Source of the DNA: a virus | DNA length: 32,927 bases | Strand: one strand, 5' to 3' | Virus record (IMG/VR): IMGVR_UViG_3300023175_001298 | Coordinates: 1 to 32,927 of that record | Shown here: one piece after another, positions 6,005 to 14,342 of the stretch | How the letters are laid out: every line of letters begins with the position of its first letter | How positions within the stretch are numbered: the first letter of the stretch is position 1 | Notes under the pieces: generated by a model | The model's input: the letters and a program-made list of their open reading frames with translations, nothing else | What the model was told of the DNA's origin: nothing | Database searches by the model: none | Made by a program: the position numbers and the translations under genes

Positions 6005-7219
6005 ATGATTAATATTGTTGTGACAAGCAAACCAGTCGATGGACTATTTCTATACAGTTATGAATACTGTGACCTTTTGAATAAAGAGGGTATTAAAGCA
6101 CGTGTAGTTGTTGTGTGCCATAGAAAATATAAACCTTCTGATTATATAAAAGTTATAGAAAGTAAATATATTCATTGTGAAAACATAGTTTTTGATACTG
6201 GGTATGAAAATCTTCTCATAACAATGGTTATGGGTAGAAGCATGATTACTCAAGCTTGGAGAAACTGGAAAGACTATCGTCCAGAACAACAAGATACTTT
6301 AAAAGATTTGTTTTCTAGAAAACTTATTAGTGTATACTCAGAAAACCATCCAACGCAATATCCTATTGCGATAGAATTCTTTAAACCAAAAGAAATTGCT
6401 GATCTTTGTGATCATGATGTATATCCAAATGGTCAAGGTTTGCAATTCGAAAAAAGAATTAACTTTGACATTTACAAAGATTTCCAAGAAGACGTGCAAT
6501 TTGAATATTTGTTCTTAGGAACAAATGAAAGATATTATGAGGTTGCATCTAAGTACCTACCGAAATATCAAGATCATGGCATTATTACATACGATGCGGA
6601 TTGGGTCAATCCTACATTTAATAATGTATTTGTGCCAGTAGATAATTTTTTAGGGTTGTTTAATACATACGTCTACACAAAAGATCATGTGGACCCAGCT
6701 CCTAGAATTATTCAGGAGTGTAAGTATTATGGAAAAGATATGATCTATGAAAGAGAACTAGACGTTGTCGATGGTGGATCTGTATATTGGGAAAGGGAAA
6801 TCGAAACCCCAAAAATTGAACCTATTATAGAAGCGATGAAGAGTCTTATGAAAATACAACCAAGATGCTTATCATTTTTGTTTTCAAAAAATAAACCGCA
6901 CATGGACATCAGTAAAGGCGCAGCGTATACTTCAGATGGATACATGTTGCCTTGTTGTTGGTTAGATGATCCGCCCGTTCACAGATACATCACGGCTTGT
7001 GGATTAAAAGACGAGGAACTTGCACTTGCTAACAATGAAAAACTGGAAGACATCTTTACGTCTGAACAGTGGGAAAACTTTTTTCAAACATTGCTTTGGC
7101 AACCAGAGAATGCATCTTATATGTGTAAGAAAAAGTGTGGTGTAAACATAGACACAGATGCATTAAAAGTAGAAGAAAAAACAGAGGTGGAGTGGCAGTT
7201 TCATGAATCGAGTTACTGA
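6005..7219 (+). CDS. Glycosyltransferase-like protein with C-terminal SPASM-like Cys domain
   Basis: The protein has 404 residues in two parts. Residues 1-260 resemble a GT-B type glycosyltransferase: an alternating beta/alpha start (MINIVVTSKP) and a late DPAPRIIQECKYYGKD block (230-245), typical of the donor-binding half of GT-B enzymes. Residues about 285-380 are Cys-rich: A-Y-T-S-D-G-Y-M-L-P-C-C-W (C317, C318), C332 and C-K-K-K-C-G (C374, C378). This is the pattern of a SPASM/twitch auxiliary iron-sulfur domain, which normally sits at the end of radical SAM enzymes. Here it has no radical SAM core of its own, but the next gene, overlapping by 17 bases, is a radical SAM protein lacking such a domain. 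The two may form a split enzyme. Confidence 0.6.
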   Translation: MINIVVTSKPVDGLFLYSYEYCDLLNKEGIKARVVVVCHRKYKPSDYIKVIESKYIHCENIVFDTGYENLLITMVMGRSMITQAWRNWKDYRPEQQDTLKDLFSRKLISVYSENHPTQYPIAIEFFKPKEIADLCDHDVYPNGQGLQFEKRINFDIYKDFQEDVQFEYLFLGTNERYYEVASKYLPKYQDHGIITYDADWVNPTFNNVFVPVDNFLGLFNTYVYTKDHVDPAPRIIQECKYYGKDMIYERELDVVDGGSVYWEREIETPKIEPIIEAMKSLMKIQPRCLSFLFSKNKPHMDISKGAAYTSDGYMLPCCWLDDPPVHRYITACGLKDEELALANNEKLEDIFTSEQWENFFQTLLWQPENASYMCKKKCGVNIDTDALKVEEKTEVEWQFHESSY

Positions 7220-8033
7220 TTTATATGTGCAAGAACAAAAACGAAGTCGTCCAAACATAGACACTTCTCACAGATGCATTTTTAAGTGCCCGCAATGTAT
7301 TAGACAAAAGAGCACAAGTCAAGAACAGATCCGTAGATCTTTTGACTTGGAACCAGAACAATTTCAGAAAATTCTGGACTATTATGATTACAGTATTACA
7401 TTCTGTGGCCAGATCTCAGATCCAATCTATCACAAAGACTTTTTAAGTCTACTAAGAATGTGTGATGGACAACAGAAAGCTGTGCGGATTGCGACTGTTG
7501 GTAGTGGTAAAAGTGACGAGTGGTGGGAAGAAGCATACAGTTATGGTGTTGGAGAAAACGCTTGGTACTTTGGTGTTGATGGTATTGACGAAAAAAGTGA
7601 GTGGTATCGTGTTGGTTCTAACTTCAAAGAAGTGTGGAGACGTATGCAAGAAGGTAGAGATAAGGGACACTGCATTGTTTGGCAGTATATTATCTTTGGG
7701 TATAACGAACATGAAATTGAAGAAGCACTTGAAATTGCTAAGAAAGAAGACTTTGCATTATTGTTAGTAAACACAAATAGAGGTTTCAGACCAGATAACC
7801 CTTTACTAAGAGATAATGTTAAATTCAAACTGGAAGCCCCCGCATCTAAGTTTAGACAACTTAGAGTCAAAAAAGAATATTGGGCTCATAGAACTGAAGC
7901 GTTGGATAAGTGGCATAAACTTCCAAGAAGACGTTGGTTGAAAATGCAGGAACCCCCAAAGAGTAAACTTCAAATGATTGAAGAAAATGCGCCTTGGAAA
8001 AGACCAGATTGGGACCCCAATAAAAGAGATTGA
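7203..8033 (+). CDS. Radical SAM protein without auxiliary-cluster domain
   Basis: The protein has 276 residues. R-C-I-F-K-C-P-Q-C (C25, C29, C32) is the CxxxCxxC motif that binds the 4Fe-4S cluster used to cleave S-adenosylmethionine. F-C-G-Q-I-S-D-P (about 67-74) stands where the family has a Gly-Gly-Glu-Pro motif, and W-Y-F-G-V-D-G-I-D (about 120-128) is the following core strand. The C-terminus is basic and Trp-rich, with no SPASM cysteines. It overlaps the preceding gene, which carries a SPASM-like tail. Substrate unknown; family members include peptide- and sugar-modifying enzymes. Confidence 0.8.
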   Translation: MNRVTDLYVQEQKRSRPNIDTSHRCIFKCPQCIRQKSTSQEQIRRSFDLEPEQFQKILDYYDYSITFCGQISDPIYHKDFLSLLRMCDGQQKAVRIATVGSGKSDEWWEEAYSYGVGENAWYFGVDGIDEKSEWYRVGSNFKEVWRRMQEGRDKGHCIVWQYIIFGYNEHEIEEALEIAKKEDFALLLVNTNRGFRPDNPLLRDNVKFKLEAPASKFRQLRVKKEYWAHRTEALDKWHKLPRRRWLKMQEPPKSKLQMIEENAPWKRPDWDPNKRD

Positions 8034-8035
8034 AT

Positions 8036-9454
8036 ATGAAATACGAACAGAAATTCAGTACTCAAACTAATATGTCTGACATCTATAAAGGTGGTCCAGG
8101 CGATAACTACTTAGGTGGTGGACTAGTGGATACTAGTTCTTGGTTTCAGCACGTGGATATTCTGGAAGAACAAATTAAAAATCAAGATATCTGGTTTTGT
8201 AGTGCACCATTTCAATTGTTGTACACAGATACAAGAGGCAATCTCTTTCCGTGTTCTTGGGCATATGATCAACACGACGATTTGGTAAACATTAGAGATA
8301 AAACTATTAGTGACTATTTTGTTCATGATGAAAAACTGAACAAAATGCGTCAAGAAATGACAACACCAAATTCTGATTTGACTGTCTGCAAAGATGTGTG
8401 TAGAAACTGTATAAAACAAGAAGCACTTTATGGTCGTTCAAGACGACAAGCTTCACTAAAAATACAAACAAACGATGTCGGTATTTGGCCAGGCATTAGA
8501 GATGCAGTTCGTATCTTTAAAGAAACTGGTAAAGGTAGAATTACAAATAGAATTTTTGAAATGCAAATTAAAGCATTTGGTAATGTTTGTAATTTAGATT
8601 GTTATATGTGTATGCCTTATGATTCTACTACGAGAGAAAAAACTATGGCGAGCGAGTCGTTAGAAACACAAAATGTTTTTGTTGGACGTTCTATCGAACC
8701 ATCACAATCACCAAAAAGACAAAATCAATATAAGTTTATTGATCAGATTGTAGAACTTGCGCCGTATATCCGCAATCTAAAGTTAATTGGTGGTGAACCG
8801 CTTATGATGAAAATGTTCTATGAATTGTTTGATAGAATAATTGAGACTGGGCATTCAAAAGAAATTTTTGTAAAATATCAGACTAATATGAGTTCTCTGT
8901 CTTTGCAGGGACACAACCTTCTTGACTACATCCCTAAGTTCGAAATGTTTGAGTTTACAGTTTCTCTTGATGGTTATGGTAGATATAATAACTATATTAG
9001 ACGAAAGTCTGATTGGGATACGATTATAGAGAATATAAAACGTGTAAAAGATTTTCCAAACGTTCAAGTAAACATTAATGGCACAATAAGTTTCCTCAGT
9101 GTGTTGAGGTTTTATAAATTGGTTGAGTGGTGTGAAGAAAACGAAGATTGGATTGAACAAGTTAATTGGTCTAATATTAGAAACCCAGAAAAACTTCAAG
9201 CAAACATTTTGCCTTACGAGTTAAAACAGGAATTGATACCCAAGTATGAAAAGTTTCCTGATATTCAAAATGTTTTAAAGGAAAGTAATTATGGTATAGA
9301 CTATCAAGATACGTTAAACTATTTGTTAATGATGGACAAATTTTATAAAGGCACAAAATGGGACTGGAATCTTTTTGATGTATATCCAGAATTGAAACAG
9401 TATTATCTGCAAAAGGATTTGCATGATAAACTTCATGAACAAGGGTTGATATAA
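8036..9454 (+). CDS. Radical SAM protein with N-terminal twitch domain
   Basis: The protein has 472 residues from the ATG at 8036; an in-frame TTG at 8030 is possible but less likely. The domain order is inverted relative to most radical SAM enzymes: a Cys-rich SPASM/twitch-like module comes first (W-F-C-S-A-P-F at C55, L-F-P-C-S-W at C73, C118/C122/C125), then the radical SAM core with C-N-L-D-C-Y-M-C (C185, C189, C192), I-G-G-E-P (251-255) and V-S-L-D-G-Y. This matches the family named N-terminal twitch radical SAM protein, common in marine phages. A KGGPGD motif at 18-23 recurs at the domain junction of the fusion protein at 10055, its close paralog. Reaction unknown. Confidence 0.85.
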   Translation: MKYEQKFSTQTNMSDIYKGGPGDNYLGGGLVDTSSWFQHVDILEEQIKNQDIWFCSAPFQLLYTDTRGNLFPCSWAYDQHDDLVNIRDKTISDYFVHDEKLNKMRQEMTTPNSDLTVCKDVCRNCIKQEALYGRSRRQASLKIQTNDVGIWPGIRDAVRIFKETGKGRITNRIFEMQIKAFGNVCNLDCYMCMPYDSTTREKTMASESLETQNVFVGRSIEPSQSPKRQNQYKFIDQIVELAPYIRNLKLIGGEPLMMKMFYELFDRIIETGHSKEIFVKYQTNMSSLSLQGHNLLDYIPKFEMFEFTVSLDGYGRYNNYIRRKSDWDTIIENIKRVKDFPNVQVNINGTISFLSVLRFYKLVEWCEENEDWIEQVNWSNIRNPEKLQANILPYELKQELIPKYEKFPDIQNVLKESNYGIDYQDTLNYLLMMDKFYKGTKWDWNLFDVYPELKQYYLQKDLHDKLHEQGLI

Positions 9455-9456
9455 AT

Positions 9457-10041
9457 ATGGCAAAGAAAAATGCAAATCCTGCAAACAACAAATTTAAACC
9501 TACCCCAAAAAATGTACTAATGCTTATTCACATGGAAGGGAAACCAACTATGACTGATGAGTATTCTGAAGCATTGCGGTGGAGTACACTAAGAAAGGTG
9601 GTTTTTGAAAGTAAAAAGAGAATGGTGATCTTGTCCGATCATCATAGAAACTTTGACCACAAGATGAATGAGTTTCGAAAGGTCGTTGAAGAAGCAGGTA
9701 TTCATAAATGGGTTAATATTGATCCAGTAAAGTTCGACAGTATTCTTGAAATAGAAAAGTTGTTGTGGGATGTAAAAACAATTGCTAAAAACGTAATCTT
9801 TGGTGGTACAAACACCAAAGGATGTATTTTAGATGCGACACCGTACTCTGCACTTGCATGGGCTAGAGAAGGACATCAAGTAAAAGTACTTCTTGACATG
9901 TGTACTGAATATGAAGCAGAAGGCGTCACTCAAATGGAAAGAAACAACGTGGCGTTTTCGGAGTTCTGGCGCAAGGCAAAAGAAGCAGGGGTTGTTGAGA
10001 ATATCGATTTTGTCACAGATCTTGCACGAATAAATGACTGA
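9457..10041 (+). CDS. Isochorismatase-like cysteine hydrolase (possibly degenerate)
   Basis: The protein has 194 residues. V-I-F-G-G-T-N-T-K-G-C-I-L-D-A-T (about 112-127) followed by A-L-A-W-A-R-E-G-H-Q-V-K-V-L-L-D resembles the nucleophile-Cys region of isochorismatase-like hydrolases (G-x-x-T-x-x-C-V-x-x-T-A). The N-terminal strand is V-L-M-L-I-H-M-E, where the family usually has I-D-M-Q, so the catalytic Asp position appears to be His (H25). It may therefore be inactive, use another chemistry, or belong to another fold. It lies between two radical SAM paralogs, three bases after the first, and probably acts in the same pathway. Confidence 0.5.
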   Translation: MAKKNANPANNKFKPTPKNVLMLIHMEGKPTMTDEYSEALRWSTLRKVVFESKKRMVILSDHHRNFDHKMNEFRKVVEEAGIHKWVNIDPVKFDSILEIEKLLWDVKTIAKNVIFGGTNTKGCILDATPYSALAWAREGHQVKVLLDMCTEYEAEGVTQMERNNVAFSEFWRKAKEAGVVENIDFVTDLARIND

Positions 10042-10054
10042 GGTATAATAAAAA

Positions 10055-12364
10055 ATGAAAATTACTCATGGCGATCAAACAATTGATTTGTTTCCAAATG
10101 AAATTCCTGAACTTTGTCCTATATCAATATCGGGCGGGTGCGATTCTGCAAGTTTGCTTTATTTGATTTCAAAACATTTTCCTCAAGTGCAATTGGTTCC
10201 TTACACTTGTCGAGATCAAAATGCACCAAAAGATGCGGATGCTGCAAAAGAAATCGTTGAATGGATGCAAAAGAAGTTTCCCGAAAACAACATCCCCCCT
10301 ATTGAAACTTACGACTTCAACGACAAAGATGAAACCTTTATTACTCATGAAGAAGTTGAAGCCATTATGGCAGAAAACGAAACCTTTAAGACTATGAGAA
10401 GAAGACAGGTTTCTAAAATTATTCAAGTTGATAGAATATCTTGGATGATGATGGAACGTGCATTAGAACTTTATCCAGATGCAATCAGAATTGATGCGAT
10501 GACTAGGAATCCTCCTAGCGATGAAATGATGAAATGGGATTTCTATCACAAAGCAGAAAGACGTAGAGATCAAGAACACGATCCTATTGAAGAGTGGAGA
10601 GTGAGTGGTAAATGGGGTCCTTTCAGTATCTATCAACCATACTGTAATGTTGATAAGAAGTTCGTTGCAGGCGTTTATATCGAAAACAATTTGATGCACG
10701 ATCTATTTCCAATTACAAGATCCTGTGTTGGAACTTCGCCTGTGTTGACTGCAAACTTCACTAAAGAGTGTAAACAGTGTTTCTGGTGTGAAGAGAAAGC
10801 ATGGGCATGGGATTGGCCAGTTGGAGATCTTCCAATTGTGTGGAAAGAACTGCCGCCACATTTGATCAAGGGCGGTCCAGGCGATAAGAATACGCCAGGC
10901 AACATTAGTACTTCTGCGTGGTGGAGAAACATGGATGAGAAGGGCGAAATGGTGGCAGCCCAAGATAATTCTATTGTTCAACTTGCAAAAGCAAAAGACA
11001 TATATTTCTGCACCATTCCCTTTACACAGATTTATGCAGAACTAGACGGTATGTACCAAGCATGTTGTTTTGGCGCCTCAAGCGGCGTATCTGTTGAAGA
11101 AGTAGGTCTTGTAGATTGGATGGAGAACAGCGAATACATGAATAGTATTCGTCGTGAAATGACCACGGTTGGATCTGATTTGAAAAACGTAAAAAGAATT
11201 TGTCAGAGGTGTTATACCGATGAGGAAAGATACGGAAGATCAAGAAGAACAAACTGTTTAAAAATTCATACGAACGATCCGCCATTCTGGAATAAGATTG
11301 CTGCTAAGGTTGAGAGATATAGAAAAACTGGTGAATTCAGAATTAAGAACTCTCGCTACATGGATCAAAATTTACGAGGTCCAAGTGAAAGGATCTTTGA
11401 AGTTCAGTTGAAAATCTACGGATCAGAATGTAACCTTGATTGTTATATGTGTGACTACATCAACTCAACTACACGAATGAAGAGTTTGGAAAAGGGTGTT
11501 GTTACGGATAAAGTGTGGCCTTCTTATGTGCATGGAAGACATTCGAACCCGCAGGGTAGACTCATTCAACACGTCATGAAAGATAAAACAGAGGGTACTG
11601 TTGAACAGATCATTCAACTTGCGCCATATATCAAGAGTATTAAAATCATTGGTGGTGAACCTTTGATTATGAAAAAACAATATGAGATGTTGGATGCGTT
11701 GATTGATTCGGGTCATGCGCCAAAAATCTCTTTGAAATATCAAACAAACTTAACAGAGACGAAAGCTGGTAAACATAACCTACTAACCTATATTCCTTAC
11801 TTCGATCACGTTGCAGTGGTTGCATCCGTTGATGGTATTGGTCCTGTAATTGAATACATGCGTCGAAGAACTGATTGGGATAAAGTTGTAAAGAACGTTG
11901 AACTCTGTGGTCAGTTTGACAACGCAGTTGTTGACTTTAATGGTCTGGTGTCTTTCCTTAGTGTTATGCGTTTCTATGAAGTGGTTGATTGGTGCAAAGA
12001 TCATCCTGTGATTGACCAACTTAATTGGGCGATGTTAGAGAACCCACCACATCTAAGAACTAATAACCTTCCACAAGAACTTAAAGATGAATTGATTCCA
12101 AAGTATGAAGAATGGCCTGATATTCAAGCAGCGTTGTCTAGACCGCCAGAACCAGACGTTGATCTTCAGGACATTTTTGATTACCTATTGCTTCAAGATA
12201 AATATTATGAAGGCACTAGATGGGAAATGTCTTTGTTTGATGTTTTCCCAGAGTTAGAGAAGTTCTATGAGAACAGACCTATGACAGATGAAAGAAAAGA
12301 ACTATTTACGTCATGGGGCAAACAAGTTGAAGAATTAGAAAAAGAACACGACAATTTGATATAA
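10055..12364 (+). CDS. Fusion of QueC-like PP-loop ATPase and twitch-radical SAM enzyme
   Basis: The protein has 769 residues. Residues 1-260 form an N-type PP-loop ATPase: S-I-S-G-G-C-D-S (24-31) is the ATP-binding loop, and C224 with C239/C242/C245 (C-K-Q-C-F-W-C) resembles the zinc knuckle of QueC, which builds 7-cyano-7-deazaguanine using ATP. From KGGPGD (272-277) onward the protein is a full copy of the twitch-radical SAM family at 8036-9454: twitch cysteines C319, C337/C338, C383, C386, radical SAM motif C459/C463/C466 and GGEP (533-536). No queD, queE, queF or dpdA homolog is visible in the window, so queuosine synthesis is not implied. ATP-dependent activation of a carboxylate plus radical chemistry in one chain is a plausible reading. 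Confidence 0.85.
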   Translation: MKITHGDQTIDLFPNEIPELCPISISGGCDSASLLYLISKHFPQVQLVPYTCRDQNAPKDADAAKEIVEWMQKKFPENNIPPIETYDFNDKDETFITHEEVEAIMAENETFKTMRRRQVSKIIQVDRISWMMMERALELYPDAIRIDAMTRNPPSDEMMKWDFYHKAERRRDQEHDPIEEWRVSGKWGPFSIYQPYCNVDKKFVAGVYIENNLMHDLFPITRSCVGTSPVLTANFTKECKQCFWCEEKAWAWDWPVGDLPIVWKELPPHLIKGGPGDKNTPGNISTSAWWRNMDEKGEMVAAQDNSIVQLAKAKDIYFCTIPFTQIYAELDGMYQACCFGASSGVSVEEVGLVDWMENSEYMNSIRREMTTVGSDLKNVKRICQRCYTDEERYGRSRRTNCLKIHTNDPPFWNKIAAKVERYRKTGEFRIKNSRYMDQNLRGPSERIFEVQLKIYGSECNLDCYMCDYINSTTRMKSLEKGVVTDKVWPSYVHGRHSNPQGRLIQHVMKDKTEGTVEQIIQLAPYIKSIKIIGGEPLIMKKQYEMLDALIDSGHAPKISLKYQTNLTETKAGKHNLLTYIPYFDHVAVVASVDGIGPVIEYMRRRTDWDKVVKNVELCGQFDNAVVDFNGLVSFLSVMRFYEVVDWCKDHPVIDQLNWAMLENPPHLRTNNLPQELKDELIPKYEEWPDIQAALSRPPEPDVDLQDIFDYLLLQDKYYEGTRWEMSLFDVFPELEKFYENRPMTDERKELFTSWGKQVEELEKEHDNLI

Positions 12365-12368
12365 TTTG

Positions 12369-12397
12369 TTGACAATTAACGCACGATATGATATAGT
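12369..12397 (+). promoter_or_regulatory. Sigma70-type promoter for the second half of the island
   Basis: TTGACA (12369-12374) and TATAGT (12392-12397) are 17 bases apart in the only sizeable gap inside the island. Transcription would start near 12404, about 26 bases before the DegT gene. All genes from there to gp59 overlap or abut, so this promoter may drive them together. Confidence 0.75.
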
Positions 12398-12429
12398 ACA
12401 AAAATAGAATTGTATGAAGGAGTGAAAAA

Positions 12430-13533
12430 GTGATACCATACGATGCATGGGACCGTGAATATGAAATCAACGAGGGATCATATCACACCCTTTTTGAAAA
12501 GACGATGAAAAAAGACTATGACGGTAAAGTCGATTTCTTGGAAAAGAACATCGAAGTGTTTACTGGTAGGTACTATGCAGTAGGTGTGGCGAACGCAACA
12601 GATGCGTTGTATTTCGCATTGGTAGCGAATGATATTGGATATGGTGACGAAGTTCTGGTTACAAACTTCTCTTGGATTTCTTCTGCGACATGTATCACAC
12701 GTGCGGGCGCAACGCCTGTGTTCTGCGATATTGACCTAGACACATATCATATGTCTTTTGACAGTATTAAACGTATGGTGTCAAAACACACAAGGGCGTT
12801 GATCTACACTCACCTTTTCGGTTCTATGTCAGACACCAGAGAGATTGAAGAATGGTGTAAAGAACACGACATTCTTTTCATAGAGGATGCAGCGCAATCT
12901 CTTGGTTCTTCACTAGACGGACGCAAAGCAGGAACCATTGGTGACTGCAGTGTTTATAGTTTCAATTCAAATAAAGTCGTATCTGGTATCGCTGGTGGTG
13001 GTATGTTCATGACCAACGATAAAGACATGGCAGAAAAAGTACAATCTATGCGTCGACATGGTAAGATCGGAGAAGAGTTTGTAGTACAAAGATCTATGAA
13101 TTCAAAACTATATGTACCTAACGCAGAGGTTATTAATCTAAGACTTAAAAATCTTACAGTATGGCAATCCAAACGACAAGAGATTGCAAAGAAATATGAT
13201 TCTGCATTTAAAGACTTGCCCTTAATTACCCAAGCACAAAAACCTCGTAGTACACTGCAACACAACTATCACAAGTATGTGGTGCGTTTTGAAGATACGG
13301 AAACAAGACACTTTGTGATGCAGGGCATTAAACAATCTAAAAAGTGGAATCCCAAGATTCATTATGATATGGCATTGACTGAAAATAAAGTGTGGGATGG
13401 AGTGGAAATTCGTATGGACGACACACCAAATGCGCTTCACGCTGCACGTACAATCATGTCAGTTCCTATCAATCCATGGCTTACTGAGGACGAAATAAAT
13501 ACAGTTATAGAATCAATTACAGGAATTTTATAA
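12430..13533 (+). CDS. DegT/DnrJ/EryC1 family PLP aminotransferase
   Basis: The protein has 367 residues. It starts with GTG, supported by an AAGGAG ribosome-binding site at 12417-12422, seven bases upstream. V-A-N-A-T-D-A-L (about 53-60), I-E-D-A-A-Q-S-L-G (151-159, with D153 contacting the PLP ring) and S-F-N-S-N-K (177-182, with K182 as the PLP Schiff-base lysine) are diagnostic of DegT aminotransferases. These usually transfer an amino group to a keto-sugar nucleotide to make an amino sugar, sometimes to a cyclitol. Length is normal for the family. It is first in the transcription unit behind the promoter at 12369 and fits modified-sugar synthesis with the neighbouring glycosyltransferases. 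Confidence 0.9.
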   Translation: MIPYDAWDREYEINEGSYHTLFEKTMKKDYDGKVDFLEKNIEVFTGRYYAVGVANATDALYFALVANDIGYGDEVLVTNFSWISSATCITRAGATPVFCDIDLDTYHMSFDSIKRMVSKHTRALIYTHLFGSMSDTREIEEWCKEHDILFIEDAAQSLGSSLDGRKAGTIGDCSVYSFNSNKVVSGIAGGGMFMTNDKDMAEKVQSMRRHGKIGEEFVVQRSMNSKLYVPNAEVINLRLKNLTVWQSKRQEIAKKYDSAFKDLPLITQAQKPRSTLQHNYHKYVVRFEDTETRHFVMQGIKQSKKWNPKIHYDMALTENKVWDGVEIRMDDTPNALHAARTIMSVPINPWLTEDEINTVIESITGIL

Positions 13534-14342
13534 TGAGTTCAGAAGCTTATGGATTGGGTATCGACTTTTACTTAACAAAGTCGTGTAACAAATCCTGTCA
13601 CTACTGCACAGCGTGGACAACAGAGATGCGCAACCTAACAGTGGACATGGAGTTCGCTGCACCCCTATTGGAGTGGTTGAGTCCCTACAATGCACGAATT
13701 AATCTACTTGGCGGAGAACCTGCTCTATGTAAAAACTTAGATGAAGTTATTGCAGAGATTAAGAAGTACCCTAACCTCACACCAGTTGTCCTATCTAACA
13801 GTCTAATAAGGAAGTTTTATCCTCACATCTTAGAAGATCCAGAAGTCCACTATGTAGAACACTTAGTGTTGGACTTTTATGATGATCGTATTGAGAAGTT
13901 GGGTAACTATGACTTCTTTGGCCCAAATGATAATCACAACTATAATCTGATTATCATGACGCCTAACTTTGAAGAGTATAGAAAGAAACATGGGTTGATG
14001 CATCTGTATCACAAAAACACCAAGTTCAAAGAGTACAATTCTAGATCTCCAACTTACGACACATTCGAACAAGAACCAGAGATGACAAGACGCATCTGTT
14101 CTTTGTTTCCTCGTGTTCCAGTTATTGATTTTGAAATCAAAAAAATCAGGCACTGCAGTAAGAAAGTTATTAACGGTTCTCGTCACTTCGATGTTACTAA
14201 AGAAAACATCGACAAGATGATGAACTTTGAATTGTTTGAGTTTGAGAGATATTGTCAGAACTGTGTCGAAAAACTTTCAAGAAGAGAACCCGAAATAGAA
14301 GCTATAATGATGGAAAAGATCCTTGATAGAATGGTGGGTTAA
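13533..14342 (+). CDS. Radical SAM protein with C-terminal cysteine cluster
   Basis: The protein has 269 residues. S-C-N-K-S-C-H-Y-C (C18, C22, C25) is the CxxxCxxC radical SAM motif, and L-L-G-G-E-P-A-L (58-65) is the SAM-amino-group motif. C189, C208 and C241-x-x-C244 near the end suggest a short auxiliary-cluster or zinc site. It is shorter than typical SPASM enzymes. Its start overlaps the aminotransferase stop by one base (TAATG), so the two are translated together. It may oxidise or rearrange the product of the aminotransferase, but no substrate can be read from sequence. Confidence 0.85.
   Translation: MSSEAYGLGIDFYLTKSCNKSCHYCTAWTTEMRNLTVDMEFAAPLLEWLSPYNARINLLGGEPALCKNLDEVIAEIKKYPNLTPVVLSNSLIRKFYPHILEDPEVHYVEHLVLDFYDDRIEKLGNYDFFGPNDNHNYNLIIMTPNFEEYRKKHGLMHLYHKNTKFKEYNSRSPTYDTFEQEPEMTRRICSLFPRVPVIDFEIKKIRHCSKKVINGSRHFDVTKENIDKMMNFELFEFERYCQNCVEKLSRREPEIEAIMMEKILDRMVG

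Noticed and set aside
9450-9457. TATAAATA late octamer
   Set aside because: It overlaps the ATG at 9457, too close to drive that gene; the motif is AT-rich and also occurs by chance inside genes (for example near 5589, 12196 and 16404).
10055-10834. Queuosine or deazaguanine DNA-modification pathway suggested by the QueC-like domain
   Set aside because: No queD, queE, folE or dpdA homolog is visible, and the domain is fused to a radical SAM enzyme in a sugar-type island; only fold similarity is claimed.
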